Assembly: GCF_900091465.1 (NCBI RefSeq)
Contig: NZ_FMHV01000002.1
Span: 558,001-622,000, forward strand
DNA: 64,000 nucleotides
DNA from: Micromonospora rhizosphaerae
Lineage (GTDB): Bacteria > Actinomycetota > Actinomycetes > Mycobacteriales > Micromonosporaceae
Direction of reading: 5' to 3'
A program made the translations under genes and the position numbers. Below the pieces are notes generated by a model, which did no database searches, was not told the DNA's origin, and worked only from the letters and a program-made list of their open reading frames with translations. Of this stretch, positions 1-9,154 are shown in pieces. How positions within the stretch are numbered: position 1 is the stretch's first letter; each line of letters starts with the position of its first letter.

Positions 1-1
1 C

Positions 2-418
2 GTGCTCGACGTCGACGGCGTGCGGCGGGCGTTCCGCGTACGCCGGGTGGGGTCGGAGGTCTTCGTGGACGGCCCGGACGGGGCGGCGAGCCTGGCCGAG
101 CTGCCACGGTTCCCGCCCCCCACCGCGGAGCTGGCGGCCGGGTCGCTGGTGGCGCCGCTGCCCGGCGCGGTGACCCGGGTGCACGTCGAGGTCGGTCAGC
201 GGGTGGCCGCCGGTGACCTGCTACTGACCCTGGAAGCGATGAAGCTCGAACACCCCGTGCTCGCCCCGACCGATGGCGTGGTCGCCGAGCTGCCGGTGCC
301 TTCCGGCGGCCAGGTCGACACCGGCGCCGTGCTGGCCGTTGTCGACAACTCCAGCTCGGCGCGTCTTGCGCCGCGCGGCGACCTGGAGCCGTCGAACCCC
401 GAGGAGGACTCGCGATGA
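2..418 (+). CDS. Biotin carboxylase/BCCP subunit of an acyl-CoA carboxylase, C-terminal part
   Basis: Partial gene; its 5' part lies before the window. The visible 138 residues end in a biotinyl-carrier domain with the motif EAMKLEH, the biotinylated lysine being about residue 81 of the visible part. The segment APLPGAV that begins the lipoyl/biotinyl fold is at about 51-57. In this family the lysine-bound biotin carries CO2 from the biotin carboxylase domain to a separate carboxyltransferase subunit. The stop overlaps the start of the next gene (ATGA), so the two are translationally coupled. The acyl-CoA dehydrogenase downstream suggests branched-chain acyl-CoA breakdown (leucine or isovalerate type), but the substrate cannot be read from this fragment. 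Confidence 0.85.
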   Translation: MLDVDGVRRAFRVRRVGSEVFVDGPDGAASLAELPRFPPPTAELAAGSLVAPLPGAVTRVHVEVGQRVAAGDLLLTLEAMKLEHPVLAPTDGVVAELPVPSGGQVDTGAVLAVVDNSSSARLAPRGDLEPSNPEEDSR

Positions 419-1605
419 ACTTCGACCTCACCCCCGAGCAACAGCAGCTCCGCGACGCGGTCCGGTCGCTGGGCAGGCGGTACGGCCACGGCTATTTCGT
501 GACGAAGGCCAAGGCCGGCGAACACACCACCGAGCTGTGGAGCGAGGCAGGGCGGCTCGGCTACCTCGGCGTCAACATCCCCACCGAGTACGGCGGCGGG
601 GGTGGCGGCATCACCGAGCTGGCCATCGTCTGCGAGGAGCTGGCCGCGGCCGGCTGTCCGCTGTTGCTGCTGGTGGTCTCCCCCGCCATCGCGGCGACCG
701 TCATCAACAAGCACGGCACCGACGAGCAGCGCAAGCGCTACCTGCCCGGCTTCGCCGACGGCTCGCTCAAGGTGGTCTTCGCGATCACCGAGCCGGAGGC
801 CGGCTCGAACTTCCACCGGCTCGGCACGATGGCCCGCCGCGACGGCGACGACTGGCTCCTCTCCGGCCGCAAGTGCTACATCTCCGGGGTCGACGAGGCG
901 AAGTACGTGCTGGTCGTGGCGCGGGTCGCCGTCGAAGACGGGCAAGCCGGCTCAGCGGAGGCGGCTCCGCAGAGACTGAAGCCGGCGTTGTTCATCGTGC
1001 CGGCCGACGCGCCTGGGCTGACCCGGTCCAAGCTGGACATGGAGATCGTCTCCCCGGAGAACCAGTTCCTGCTCTACCTGGACGACGTGCGGCTCCCCGC
1101 CGACGCGCTGGTCGGCGAGTCCCTCGACGCGGGCCTGCCGGCGCTCTTCGCCGGGCTCAACCCCGAGCGGATCACGGTCGCCGCCATGGGCGCCGGCACC
1201 GGCCGGTACGCGATCGAGCGTGCCTCGGAGTACACCGCCACCCGCAAGGTCTGGGGCGGCCGGAGCATCGGCTCCCACCAGGGCGTGGCGCACCCGCTGG
1301 CGCACACGGCGGTGCAGGTGGAACTGGCCCGACTGATGATCTACAAGGCGGCCGGCCTGTACGACGCCGGTCGCGATCTCGAGGCCGGCATCTCCGCCAA
1401 CATGGCCAAGTACGCGGCCGGCGAGGCCGCCGCGCTCGCCGTGGACACCGCAGTGCAGGCGCTCGGCGGGGCCGGCATGACCACGGAGTACGGCGTGGCC
1501 ACCCTGCTCGGCGCGGTCCGCGCCGGCCGGATCGCCCCGGTCAGCCGGGAGATGATCCTCAACTTCGTCGCCCAGCACGTCCTCGGCCAGGACAAGTCGT
1601 ACTGA
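415..1605 (+). CDS. Acyl-CoA dehydrogenase
   Basis: 396 residues, normal length for the FAD-dependent acyl-CoA dehydrogenase family, which makes an alpha,beta double bond in acyl-CoA and passes electrons to ETF. The family signature AITEPEAGSN is at residues 123-132 (FAD/substrate contact), the helical N-terminal domain precedes it, and the C-terminal bundle contains ALGGAGMT and REMILN. The ATG overlaps the TGA of the carboxylase gene by one base pair step (ATGA), indicating one operon. Together they fit an acyl-CoA degradation pathway; chain-length or branch specificity is not determinable here. Confidence 0.93.
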   Translation: MNFDLTPEQQQLRDAVRSLGRRYGHGYFVTKAKAGEHTTELWSEAGRLGYLGVNIPTEYGGGGGGITELAIVCEELAAAGCPLLLLVVSPAIAATVINKHGTDEQRKRYLPGFADGSLKVVFAITEPEAGSNFHRLGTMARRDGDDWLLSGRKCYISGVDEAKYVLVVARVAVEDGQAGSAEAAPQRLKPALFIVPADAPGLTRSKLDMEIVSPENQFLLYLDDVRLPADALVGESLDAGLPALFAGLNPERITVAAMGAGTGRYAIERASEYTATRKVWGGRSIGSHQGVAHPLAHTAVQVELARLMIYKAAGLYDAGRDLEAGISANMAKYAAGEAAALAVDTAVQALGGAGMTTEYGVATLLGAVRAGRIAPVSREMILNFVAQHVLGQDKSY

Positions 1606-1677
1606 CCCACGGGCGGCGGACGCCCGGCGGGGCCGTCCTGCGGTTGACAGCCGGGTGACCTGGGCCATGCTTGTCGG

Positions 1678-2004
1678 GTGAGGTTGTTACCCAAGCCCGA
1701 TGCGCGGCTGAAGGCCGTTGCCGCGGCGCTGGCCGCGGTCGCGCCGCTGGTGGCGCTGGTGGTCTGGCGTCCGCAGGGCATCCTGGCGGTGGTTCTGGCC
1801 CTGCTCTGCGTGCTGCTCGGCATGGTGGCCGGCGTGGCGGTGACCGCCGCACGGCAGGCCGGCGGCGCCGAGGCGGTGGCCGCCTACCCACCGCCGGGTC
1901 AGCCCGCACCCGGCAGCCACGCGGTGGACGCGGACACGCTGGAGGCGTTGGACAGCCAGGCGGTCCGGGACATCCGGGCGGTGAACGGGGTCAGCGACCG
2001 GTGA
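1678..2004 (+). CDS. Small membrane protein of unknown function
   Basis: 108 residues from a GTG start. Two closely spaced hydrophobic segments at about 12-30 and 35-58 are followed by a soluble Pro/Ala-rich tail that ends in a short acidic helix-like stretch. No known domain recognised. Its 3' end overlaps by 14 bp the 3' end of the convergent kinase gene. The coding frame fits the local third-position GC bias, which supports it as real; the function is unknown. Confidence 0.6.
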   Translation: MRLLPKPDARLKAVAAALAAVAPLVALVVWRPQGILAVVLALLCVLLGMVAGVAVTAARQAGGAEAVAAYPPPGQPAPGSHAVDADTLEALDSQAVRDIRAVNGVSDR

Positions 2005-3532
2005 GGGTCGGCGCGGCGAGCGCGTCCACGCCGCGCCCGGCCAGGCAGCGGTACGTCCGGTCCGCCGCCGTCCCGGCGGGCGGCAGCACCTCCAGGTTCC
2101 AGCCGGCCTGGTGGCTGATGCCGCTGGTGAGCCGGAACGTGCGGACGTTGCAGACGCCACGGACGGCGGGGTCGGCGCTGATCGCGGCGTGCCCCGCCCC
2201 GACCAGCCGGTCCGGCAGGTCGCCCTCGGCGTAGGCCTCCCAGGTGTGCCGGCCGTCGCACGGGATCCGGACCGCCTCGGCCCGGTCGCCGCGCACCCGG
2301 ACCGGGCCGAAGCACTCCAGCTCCGGCACGCAGTGGGCCCCTGGCGGCAGGTCCACACCGGACGAGCCGGGCCGGCAGCCCGGCAGCACGTCCGGCCCGG
2401 CGACGGGGGCGCTGACCCCGGTGGCCACCGGCGCCGGTGACCCACCGGCCGGCGTGGCGGAGGCGAGCCACGCCCCGGCGCTGGCCGAGGCCGCCAGCGC
2501 GAGGGCCCCGGCGCCGCCCAGGAACCAGCGCCGCCGCCACCGGCGACCGGGGGCCGGCACGGTGGGCTGCGCGTCCTCGAACGGGGGGCGCTGGGCCGGC
2601 TGGCCGGACCGGCCGACGGTGTAGGAGCCGACAGCGGTGGAGCCGCCACCGGTGGGGCTGACCGGAGCGCCGGAGACCGGTGCGCTGCTGACCGGAGCGG
2701 GGCCGGCGTCGAGCGGCAGCGCGGCGAGCATCCCGCGCAGCTCAAGGGCGGACGGCCGGGCGCCGGGATCGTTGTCCATCCCGGCCCGGAGCACGTCGGT
2801 CAGCTCCTCCGGCACGCCGGGCAGGCCCGGGATCGGCTGCTGGAACATCTCCAGCACCGTGACCAGGCTCGGATTGCGTTCGGACTGCCAGCGCGGCGGC
2901 CGGCCGTACATCACCGCGTAGAGGGTCGCGCAGAGCGCGTAGACGTCGACGGCCGGCGAGGGCGGGCTGTGGCTGAACATCTCCGGCGGCGCGTACGCCG
3001 GGGTGAGCACCTCCAGGGTGACCGAGGCGTCCCGCACCTCGGCCAGCACCGCCAGCCCGAAGTCGGCCAGCACCGCCGGGTTGAAATGCGAGTAGAGGAT
3101 GTTTGCCGGCTTGACGTCCCGGTGCAGCACCCCGGCCGCGTGCGAGTGGGCGAGCGCGTCGGCGATCTTGACGCCGAGGTCGCGGGCCTCCACCGGGCCC
3201 AGCGGCGAGGTCCGCATCCGCTCGGCGTACGACCCGTCGCAGAGCTCCATGATCAGGTAGGGGTGCTGGTCGACGGTGACCCCGACGTCGAAGAGGTCGA
3301 CCACGTGCGGGTGGGACGACATCTTGCCGGCGGCCCGCGCCTCGCGCAGGAAGCGGGCCTGGTCCCGCTCGCTGTCCAGCGTGCGGTTCTCCACCTTGAC
3401 CGCGACCTCGCGCCCCACCGAGATCTGCGTGGCCCGGTAGACCGTGGCGTAGCCGCCCCGGGCGAACACCTCCAGACCGGTCAGACCGGGCACGATGGGC
3501 AGCCGCAGGGCGCCAGGCGGGGTGTCGGTCAC
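1991..3532 (-). CDS. Membrane-anchored Ser/Thr protein kinase
   Basis: 513 residues. The N-terminal kinase domain has a glycine loop (ARGGYATV, 24-31), the ATP-binding lysine (about K46), the catalytic HRD at 137-139, DFG at 157-159 and APPEMF after the activation segment, so it looks catalytically competent. A Pro/Ser/Val-rich linker leads to a basic stretch (RRWRRRW) and one transmembrane helix at about 337-358. The C-terminal domain of about 150 residues is therefore outside the cell; it has several cysteines and probably senses or binds something. This is a PknB-like layout without PASTA repeats. The ligand and phosphorylation targets are unknown. Confidence 0.92.
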   Translation of the reverse strand: MTDTPPGALRLPIVPGLTGLEVFARGGYATVYRATQISVGREVAVKVENRTLDSERDQARFLREARAAGKMSSHPHVVDLFDVGVTVDQHPYLIMELCDGSYAERMRTSPLGPVEARDLGVKIADALAHSHAAGVLHRDVKPANILYSHFNPAVLADFGLAVLAEVRDASVTLEVLTPAYAPPEMFSHSPPSPAVDVYALCATLYAVMYGRPPRWQSERNPSLVTVLEMFQQPIPGLPGVPEELTDVLRAGMDNDPGARPSALELRGMLAALPLDAGPAPVSSAPVSGAPVSPTGGGSTAVGSYTVGRSGQPAQRPPFEDAQPTVPAPGRRWRRRWFLGGAGALALAASASAGAWLASATPAGGSPAPVATGVSAPVAGPDVLPGCRPGSSGVDLPPGAHCVPELECFGPVRVRGDRAEAVRIPCDGRHTWEAYAEGDLPDRLVGAGHAAISADPAVRGVCNVRTFRLTSGISHQAGWNLEVLPPAGTAADRTYRCLAGRGVDALAAPTLTGR

Positions 3533-3562
3533 GGCTCGAAAATACCCAACGATCCGGGTCGG

Positions 3563-4045
3563 TCAGTTGACCGCGTCGGTGGCCGGCGCGGACCCGGACG
3601 CGGCGGGCGTGGCGTCCGGCGCGGTCACCGCCGGCGCTCCCGGCGCGGCGCGGTGGGCGTCCCACCAGAGGCCGATGGCGGTGGCCAGCGCGCCCAGTCC
3701 CTCCCACACGGCGACCCCGAAGAACCGGTCCGGGGCGACGTCGGAGAGCACCGCAATGCTGAAGACGGTGAAGGTGACCAGCCGGAAGTAGACCGTGAAC
3801 CGGTAGAACGGCCGCCACTCGGTGGCCGCGGCCAGCAGGTAGTAGACGCCCATGTTGAACGAGGCCATCGAGGAGGCGGTGAGGAAGGTGCCGGTGTAGT
3901 CACCCGGGCCGCGCTCGGCCGGCACCTCGAAGCCGAGCAGCCGCAGCTGCGCCTCCGGCCAGATCAACCCGAGCGCCCCCAGCAGCAGCGCGAGGACGCC
4001 GAAGACGGCGATTGTCCAGCCGGCACCGGAGCGTGGCAGCCTCAT
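3563..4045 (-). CDS. Four-helix membrane protein, function unknown
   Basis: 160 residues with about four transmembrane segments (roughly 11-32, 52-72, 82-102 and 108-127) and a cytoplasmic or periplasmic Ala/Pro-rich tail. No catalytic motif is visible. It lies 30 bp upstream of the kinase gene on the same strand, so it may be co-transcribed with it. The start is the ATG before RLPRSGAG. Not recognised as a named family. Confidence 0.75.
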   Translation of the reverse strand: MRLPRSGAGWTIAVFGVLALLLGALGLIWPEAQLRLLGFEVPAERGPGDYTGTFLTASSMASFNMGVYYLLAAATEWRPFYRFTVYFRLVTFTVFSIAVLSDVAPDRFFGVAVWEGLGALATAIGLWWDAHRAAPGAPAVTAPDATPAASGSAPATDAVN

Positions 4046-4175
4046 CTGGTCCTCCCCAGGACTCGACCGCCTGGTGTGGACGGCCCATCGACCCGACCCA
4101 CGCTAACCGGCGCCCCCGACACACACATCGCCGGAACCGGCAGACCTGCGACGGTCCGCCGCGCCGTCGGCGAAC

Positions 4176-7100
4176 TCAGGCGAACAGGCGGGCGCGGAGG
4201 GCGTCGGCGGCGCTGCGTTCGCTGCGCTGCTCGGTCGCGTACGCCAGGCGTACCGCCTCCTCGGCGCTGGCCAGTGCCTCGACCGGGCGGCCGCAGGCCG
4301 CCAGCGCCTCGGCGAGCACGCTCGCCGCGATGACCTGGCTGCGCACGTCCTCCGCCGGGGCGGCGACCGCCCGCTGCGCCCAGTCCAGCGCCTGCACCCG
4401 CTGGCCGTGGGCGAGCAGCGCGGAGGCGTACCGGGCCATGGTCTGGCGGCGGGAGAAGAGCAGCGACGGGCTGTTCAGGGCGGTGGTGGCGACCGGGGCC
4501 AGCAGCCCGACCGCGGTCGCCGGGTCACCGGCGGCGAGCCGCGCCGTGGCCAGCAGCACCCGGGGCGCCACCTGCGCCGGCGCCTGCGGGTTGTGCGGCT
4601 CGACGGTGGTCAGCACCGACCGGGCGGCCCGCTCCGCGGTCTCCCAGTCGCCCATGTCCAGCGCCACGAAGCCGCGCAGCGTGCCGGCCATCCCGGTGAG
4701 CAGCGGGTGGGACGTCCGGTCCCCGTACGCCAGCGCGTCGCTGAGCAGGTCGGCGGCGTGTTCCGGCTCGCCCAGACCGCGCGCCACCACACCCCGGACC
4801 ACCAGCGCGAAGCCCTGCCCCCAGTCGTCGGAGATCTCGGCGAAGTCCCGGTACGCCTGCCGCGCCCCCCGGTCCGCCTCGGCCAGCTCGCCCAACTCGG
4901 CGGTGGCGTACGCCTCGACCGCGCGCAGGGTGCCGACCGCCCACGCCTCGCCCACCCGCTCGCCGAAGGGGAGGAAGACCTGCGCCAGCCGGCAGGCCTC
5001 CTTGAGCCGACCGGCGAGCAGCCGGGCGAACGCGGTGGTGCCGCGCAGCCAGGCCCGGCCGTACGGGTCCTTCAGCTCGGCGAAGAGCCGGGCGGCCCGG
5101 CCGAGCACCGCGTCCGTGCCGGCGAAATCGCCCCGGGTGGTGGTGACCCAGGCCAGGTTCTGCAACGACCAGGCCTGCCCGCGCGGGTCCCGAGCGGCGA
5201 GGCTGACCTGGTAGGAGGCGGCGAGCCGGCTGCTCGCCTGGCCCAGCCGGCCGGCGATGAAGTCGGCCATGCCGAGCCGGCGCATCGCCGAGGCGCGCAG
5301 CGTCGGCAGGTTGGCCGCGGTGGCCACCTGCAACGCCTCCTGCCAGCAGCTCACCGCCCGGTCCTGGTCGCCGAGGGCCTGGTGGGCCTGACCGGCGAGC
5401 AGCAGGGCGCTCGTCCGGGCCGCCGCCGCGTCACCGGCGTTGGCGGCGATCTTCTCGGCGAAGGCGAGCGCGTCGGCGGGCCGGCCGATCTGGAGCAGCG
5501 CCCGGGCGTGCACCACCCGGTCGGCGAGCGGCACGCCGTCGCGGGCCAGTTCGGCCGCGCGTTCCGCGTACTCGACCGCGAGGGCCGGCTCACCGGCGCG
5601 CAGCGCCCGGCGGGCGGCCCGGCCGAGCGCGGCGACCCCGAGCGGGACGACCGCGCGGGCCGGCGCGTCGGGCCGCAGCTTCACGGCGTCGGCGAGCGCG
5701 GCGGCCCGCTCGACATGCTGGGCGACGAAGTCGTCCCGGGCGGCCTCGGTGAACCCGCCTGGCGGGATGGATCCCGGGTCTCCGCCGGAGGTTTCCGGGG
5801 CGGCCCAACGGGCGAGGGCGGCGTGCCGCTCGGCCAGTTCCGCCTTGCTCACCCCGGCGTACGCGGCCTCCCGCATCAGCGGAGTGGCGAAGGCATAGCC
5901 GGTGCGGGTGCGGTGCAGCATCCGGCGTTGCAGCAGCTCCTCCACGGCCCGGTCCAGCTCGACCGCGACCACCGCCGCCGGCCGGCCGTCCCGTCCGGCG
6001 CGCTGCTCGCGGAGCGCCTCCAGGGCGCCGGCCGGCACGGTGTCGCCGACCACCGCCGCGTCGCGGAGCACCGAGCGGGCGTCCACCGGCAGCGCGTCGA
6101 TACGCGCCGCCAGCACGGCGGCCAGGTCCCGGGAAAGCAGCCGGCTGCCCAGCGAGCCGGGCGCCAGCCGCCAGCCGCCCGGTGCGGCGGGGCCCGCGCC
6201 CGCGGTCAGCGCGCCCCGCTCCATCAGCAGGGTGACCAGCTCGGCCAGATAGAAGGGGTTGCCCTGGGCGGTGGCGAGCAGCCGGTCCGCGTCGGCCTGC
6301 GGCAGCTTCCCGCCGCCGAGGTAGCTGGTGAGCAGCCGGGCCGCGTCGGCGCCGCGCAGCGGGGGCAGCGCGTGCACCTCGGCGTCCGCGACCCGGGTCA
6401 GCGCGCCGGCGGTACGCACCAGCTCGGGGCGGCCGAGCAGCAGCACCAGCACCGGGCCGGTGAGCCGGGAGAGGGTCACCCCGAGGGCGTTGATGGTCTC
6501 GGCGGTGGCGTCGTGCAGGTCGTCCACGACGATGACCAGCGGCGCCTCGACGGCGAGCGCGCTGAGCAGTCCGGCGACCGCGTTCGGCACGGCCTCCGCG
6601 TCCGGGGGCGGGGAGGCGGCGTCCCACTCGGCGTTCTCGGTGGCGACGGGCAGCTCGGCGTACCCGAGCAGGGCCAGGAGCTGGTCGGTGGCGACCGGCG
6701 GCAGGTCGCCGGGCAGCCGGCCGAGCCGCTGGCCGAGCCGGCGCAGCCGCTCCTCGACCGCCGGCCGGGTGAGCGCGGTGGAGGCGTCGTTGGGCAGGCC
6801 GACCGCCGCCCGGACCAGGTCGGCCAGGGGCGCGAGCCGGCGTCGCTCGCCGAACGCGGCGCAGCGTACCGAGAGCACCCGGGCGCCGGTGTGCGCGGCG
6901 TACCGGCCGGCGCCGACGTCGTAACCGGCCGCGAGGCGTTCCACCTCGGCGGCGAAGCGGGACTTGCCGATCCCCGCCTCGGCGGTCATCAGCAGCACTC
7001 GGGGCTCGCCCCGGTCGATCACCTCGGCGAGCCGGCCGGCCACCCGCCCGATCTCGGTCTCCCGGCCGACGAAGGGAGCCTCGTCGCCGAGGCCGGAGCG

Positions 7101-7760
7101 GGTGCCCGGCGCGTCCAGGAGGCCCAGCAGCTCGTACGCCTCGACCGGCTCGCGCTTGCCCTTGAGCCGCAGCGGGCGCAGGGCCCGCCAGGAGGCCACG
7201 TGCCGGGTCGCGGCGGAGGTCCGGGCGCCGGCGTAGACCGCGCCGACGGCGGCGGCGTCGGCGAGCCGGGCCGCGGTGTTCACCGTGTCGCCGATGACCG
7301 TGTACTCGATGGCCGCCTGGATGCCGGCGATCACGTCGCCGGTGTTCAGCCCGACCCGCAGGCCGAGCGGCGCGCCGCCGCCCCGCTCGTCGTCGAGCAC
7401 CCGGCGGACCGCCCGCTGCATGGAGAGTGCGGCGCGGACGGCGCGTTCGGCGTCGTCCTCGTGGGCGACGGGCGCGCCGAACACCGCCATGATGCCGTCG
7501 CCGGTGAGCTTGTCGACGTGCCCGCCGAAGGTCTTGACCGCGCCGGCCAGGGCGGCGAGCACCCGGTCGGTGACCGCGCCGACCCGTTCCGGGTCCAGGT
7601 CCTCCGACCAGGAGGTGAAGTCGGAGAGGTCGCCGAAGAGCACGGTGACCACCCGCCGCTCGGCGGCGGGCAGCGTCGCGGCGGCGGGCAGCGCGGCGCC
7701 GCAGTTGTGGCAGAACCGCGCGCCGGGGACGGCGACCGTTCCGCACACCGGGCAGGTCAC
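4176..7760 (-). CDS. Class III adenylate/guanylate cyclase-AAA ATPase-TPR fusion protein
   Basis: 1194 residues. The GTG start overlaps the stop of the MBL-hydrolase gene (GTGA), which favours it over an upstream ATG. Residues 3-25 form a four-cysteine zinc ribbon (CPVC...CHNC). A class III nucleotide cyclase domain follows: metal-binding aspartates in FGDLSDFT (D44) and TGDGIMAVFG (D88), and the NTAAR element that holds the transition-state Asn and Arg, so it looks active. Next is a STAND-like ATPase (Walker A AEAGIGKSRFA, Walker B-like VIVVDDLHD), then a long array of TPR helices to the C-terminus. Such proteins are known as large signalling ATPases in actinobacteria; the signal and whether cAMP or cGMP is made are unknown. 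Confidence 0.93.
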   Translation of the reverse strand: MTCPVCGTVAVPGARFCHNCGAALPAAATLPAAERRVVTVLFGDLSDFTSWSEDLDPERVGAVTDRVLAALAGAVKTFGGHVDKLTGDGIMAVFGAPVAHEDDAERAVRAALSMQRAVRRVLDDERGGGAPLGLRVGLNTGDVIAGIQAAIEYTVIGDTVNTAARLADAAAVGAVYAGARTSAATRHVASWRALRPLRLKGKREPVEAYELLGLLDAPGTRSGLGDEAPFVGRETEIGRVAGRLAEVIDRGEPRVLLMTAEAGIGKSRFAAEVERLAAGYDVGAGRYAAHTGARVLSVRCAAFGERRRLAPLADLVRAAVGLPNDASTALTRPAVEERLRRLGQRLGRLPGDLPPVATDQLLALLGYAELPVATENAEWDAASPPPDAEAVPNAVAGLLSALAVEAPLVIVVDDLHDATAETINALGVTLSRLTGPVLVLLLGRPELVRTAGALTRVADAEVHALPPLRGADAARLLTSYLGGGKLPQADADRLLATAQGNPFYLAELVTLLMERGALTAGAGPAAPGGWRLAPGSLGSRLLSRDLAAVLAARIDALPVDARSVLRDAAVVGDTVPAGALEALREQRAGRDGRPAAVVAVELDRAVEELLQRRMLHRTRTGYAFATPLMREAAYAGVSKAELAERHAALARWAAPETSGGDPGSIPPGGFTEAARDDFVAQHVERAAALADAVKLRPDAPARAVVPLGVAALGRAARRALRAGEPALAVEYAERAAELARDGVPLADRVVHARALLQIGRPADALAFAEKIAANAGDAAAARTSALLLAGQAHQALGDQDRAVSCWQEALQVATAANLPTLRASAMRRLGMADFIAGRLGQASSRLAASYQVSLAARDPRGQAWSLQNLAWVTTTRGDFAGTDAVLGRAARLFAELKDPYGRAWLRGTTAFARLLAGRLKEACRLAQVFLPFGERVGEAWAVGTLRAVEAYATAELGELAEADRGARQAYRDFAEISDDWGQGFALVVRGVVARGLGEPEHAADLLSDALAYGDRTSHPLLTGMAGTLRGFVALDMGDWETAERAARSVLTTVEPHNPQAPAQVAPRVLLATARLAAGDPATAVGLLAPVATTALNSPSLLFSRRQTMARYASALLAHGQRVQALDWAQRAVAAPAEDVRSQVIAASVLAEALAACGRPVEALASAEEAVRLAYATEQRSERSAADALRARLFA

Positions 7761-8569
7761 GGCCGCTCCACCCCGTCCGGGGGGATCCCCAGGTATTCGA
7801 GCTGGGCGCGGACCGACCACTCGGCCGCCCACCAGAGCGACCGGTCGACGTCCGCGTACACCCGCTCGACCACCTCCCGTGCGGTGGTGGCGCCGTCGGC
7901 GACCGCCGCCCGGACCTGGTCGAGCCGGGCCCGGCGGTGGGCGAGGTAGAACTCCGCCGCCGCGCCGCAGTCGGCCAGCGCCGGGCCGTGCCCGGGCAGC
8001 GCCGGGATCCCCCGGTACGTCGAGAGCAGCTCCAGGCTCGACAGATAGTCACCGAGGTGACCGTCCGGGTGGGCGACCACGGTGGTGCCCCGGCCCAGGA
8101 TGGTGTCGCCGGTGAGCACCACCCGCTCGGCGCCGTGCTCCACCAGGAAGCAGACGGAGTCGGCGGTGTGGCCGGGGGTGGGCAGCAGCCGGATGGCGAG
8201 GCCGTCGGCGTCCAGCGCGCTCGCCAGGGTGAGCGGCTCCGCGCCGATGGTGTGCGCGGGGTCGGCGGCGAGCACGGGCGCGTCGCCGAGCAGCTCGGCA
8301 AGGCGCGCGGAGCCCTCGGTGTGGTCCGGGTGCCCGTGGGTGATCAGCACGGACCCGACCGGCCGGTGCCCGGCGATCGCGGCCAGGTGCTCCTCGTCGG
8401 CCGGCCCGGGGTCGACCACCACGGCCGGGGCCCCGGGGTCCGTGCGCAGCACCCACGTGTTGGTGCCGTCGAGCGTCATCGGCCCCGGGTTCGGGGCGCG
8501 CAGCAGCGTCACCCACCCCGGCAGCTCATCGGCCAGCGCCCCTGCGGCTCCCGTCACATGCCCGCCCAT
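7757..8569 (-). CDS. MBL-fold metallo-hydrolase (Rv3677c-like)
   Basis: 270 residues with the metallo-beta-lactamase fold signature THGHPDH and a later GHTADS motif supplying metal-binding histidines. The family hydrolyses thioesters, nucleic acids or other esters using two metals; the substrate is unknown. The C-terminal 50 residues form a helical cap seen in the RNase-Z/endoribonuclease-like LACTB2 group. Its position beside ridA, a DUF4177 gene, ArsA pairs and whiB matches Rv3677c in M. tuberculosis. The stop overlaps the cyclase/ATPase gene start, so the two are coupled. Confidence 0.88.
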   Translation of the reverse strand: MGGHVTGAAGALADELPGWVTLLRAPNPGPMTLDGTNTWVLRTDPGAPAVVVDPGPADEEHLAAIAGHRPVGSVLITHGHPDHTEGSARLAELLGDAPVLAADPAHTIGAEPLTLASALDADGLAIRLLPTPGHTADSVCFLVEHGAERVVLTGDTILGRGTTVVAHPDGHLGDYLSSLELLSTYRGIPALPGHGPALADCGAAAEFYLAHRRARLDQVRAAVADGATTAREVVERVYADVDRSLWWAAEWSVRAQLEYLGIPPDGVERP

Positions 8570-8599
8570 GGCAGCGATCGTACGACCCCGCCCGCCACT

Positions 8600-8679
8600 C
8601 CCCGCGATCTTGCAGTTTCGGTTGGTGTTATGTCCCCTAGCGGGCCATCTGCCGCCACCACAACCGCAAGATCGCGGGG
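8600..8679. repeat. Inverted repeat with 14-bp arms, shared with 36035-36106
   Basis: Perfect 14-bp arms (8600-8613 and 8666-8679, reading CCCCGCGATCTTGC and its complement) flank 52 bp. The inner arm (GCGATCTTGC, followed by GT-rich bases) recurs at 36035-36106 with the same architecture. It sits downstream of ridA, before the MBL gene, so it may act as a terminator or be a dispersed palindromic (REP-like) element. Confidence 0.7.
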
Positions 8680-8687
8680 AAGGAGCG

Positions 8688-9149
8688 TTAGGCGACCTCG
8701 ACGATGACCTCGACCTCGACGGGGGCGTCGAGGGGGAGTTCGGCGACGCCGACGGCGCTGCGGGCGTGCCGGCCGGCCTCGCCGAAGACCGCGCCGAAGA
8801 GGTCGGAGGCGCCGTTGATCACGCCGGGCTGGCCGGTGAAGCCGGGCGCGCTCGCGACGAAGCCGGTCAGCTTGACGATCTTGACGACCTTCTCCAGCCC
8901 GACCAGCGAGTCGATCGCGGCCAGCGCGTTCAGCGCGCACCGCTGGGCCAGGTCCTTCGCCTGCTCGGCGGAGACGCCGTTGCCGACCTTGCCGGTGGCG
9001 AGCAGCTTCCCCTCCGCCATCGGCAGCTGGCCGGAGACGTAGACGTGCTGCCCGGACTGGACGGCCGGCACGTAGCTGGCCACCGGCGGCACCACTTCGG
9101 GCAGGGTCAGGCCGAGCTCCGCGAGCTTGGCGTGCGGTCCGTTGCTCAT
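8688..9149 (-). CDS. RidA family (YjgF/YER057c/UK114) protein
   Basis: 153 residues. The start is the ATG before SNGPHAKL; translation further upstream is Pro/Arg-rich low-complexity and not homologous. RidA proteins are trimeric enamine/imine deaminases that protect PLP enzymes. The conserved G-VYVSGQLP strand and the C-terminal VEVEVIVEVA strand are visible. It corresponds to Rv3678c by neighbourhood. Whether the active-site arginine of the archetypal RidA subfamily is kept is unclear, so deaminase activity is not certain. It lies 5 bp downstream of the DUF4177 gene, likely in one operon. Confidence 0.88.
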   Translation of the reverse strand: MSNGPHAKLAELGLTLPEVVPPVASYVPAVQSGQHVYVSGQLPMAEGKLLATGKVGNGVSAEQAKDLAQRCALNALAAIDSLVGLEKVVKIVKLTGFVASAPGFTGQPGVINGASDLFGAVFGEAGRHARSAVGVAELPLDAPVEVEVIVEVA

Positions 9150-9154
9150 GCCGC

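Noticed and set aside
4407..7949. A long open frame of about 1,180 codons on the plus strand opposite the cyclase/ATPase gene
   Set aside because: It is rich in Arg/Gly/Ala/Pro with no domains, a by-product of high GC; the minus-strand protein has clear motifs.
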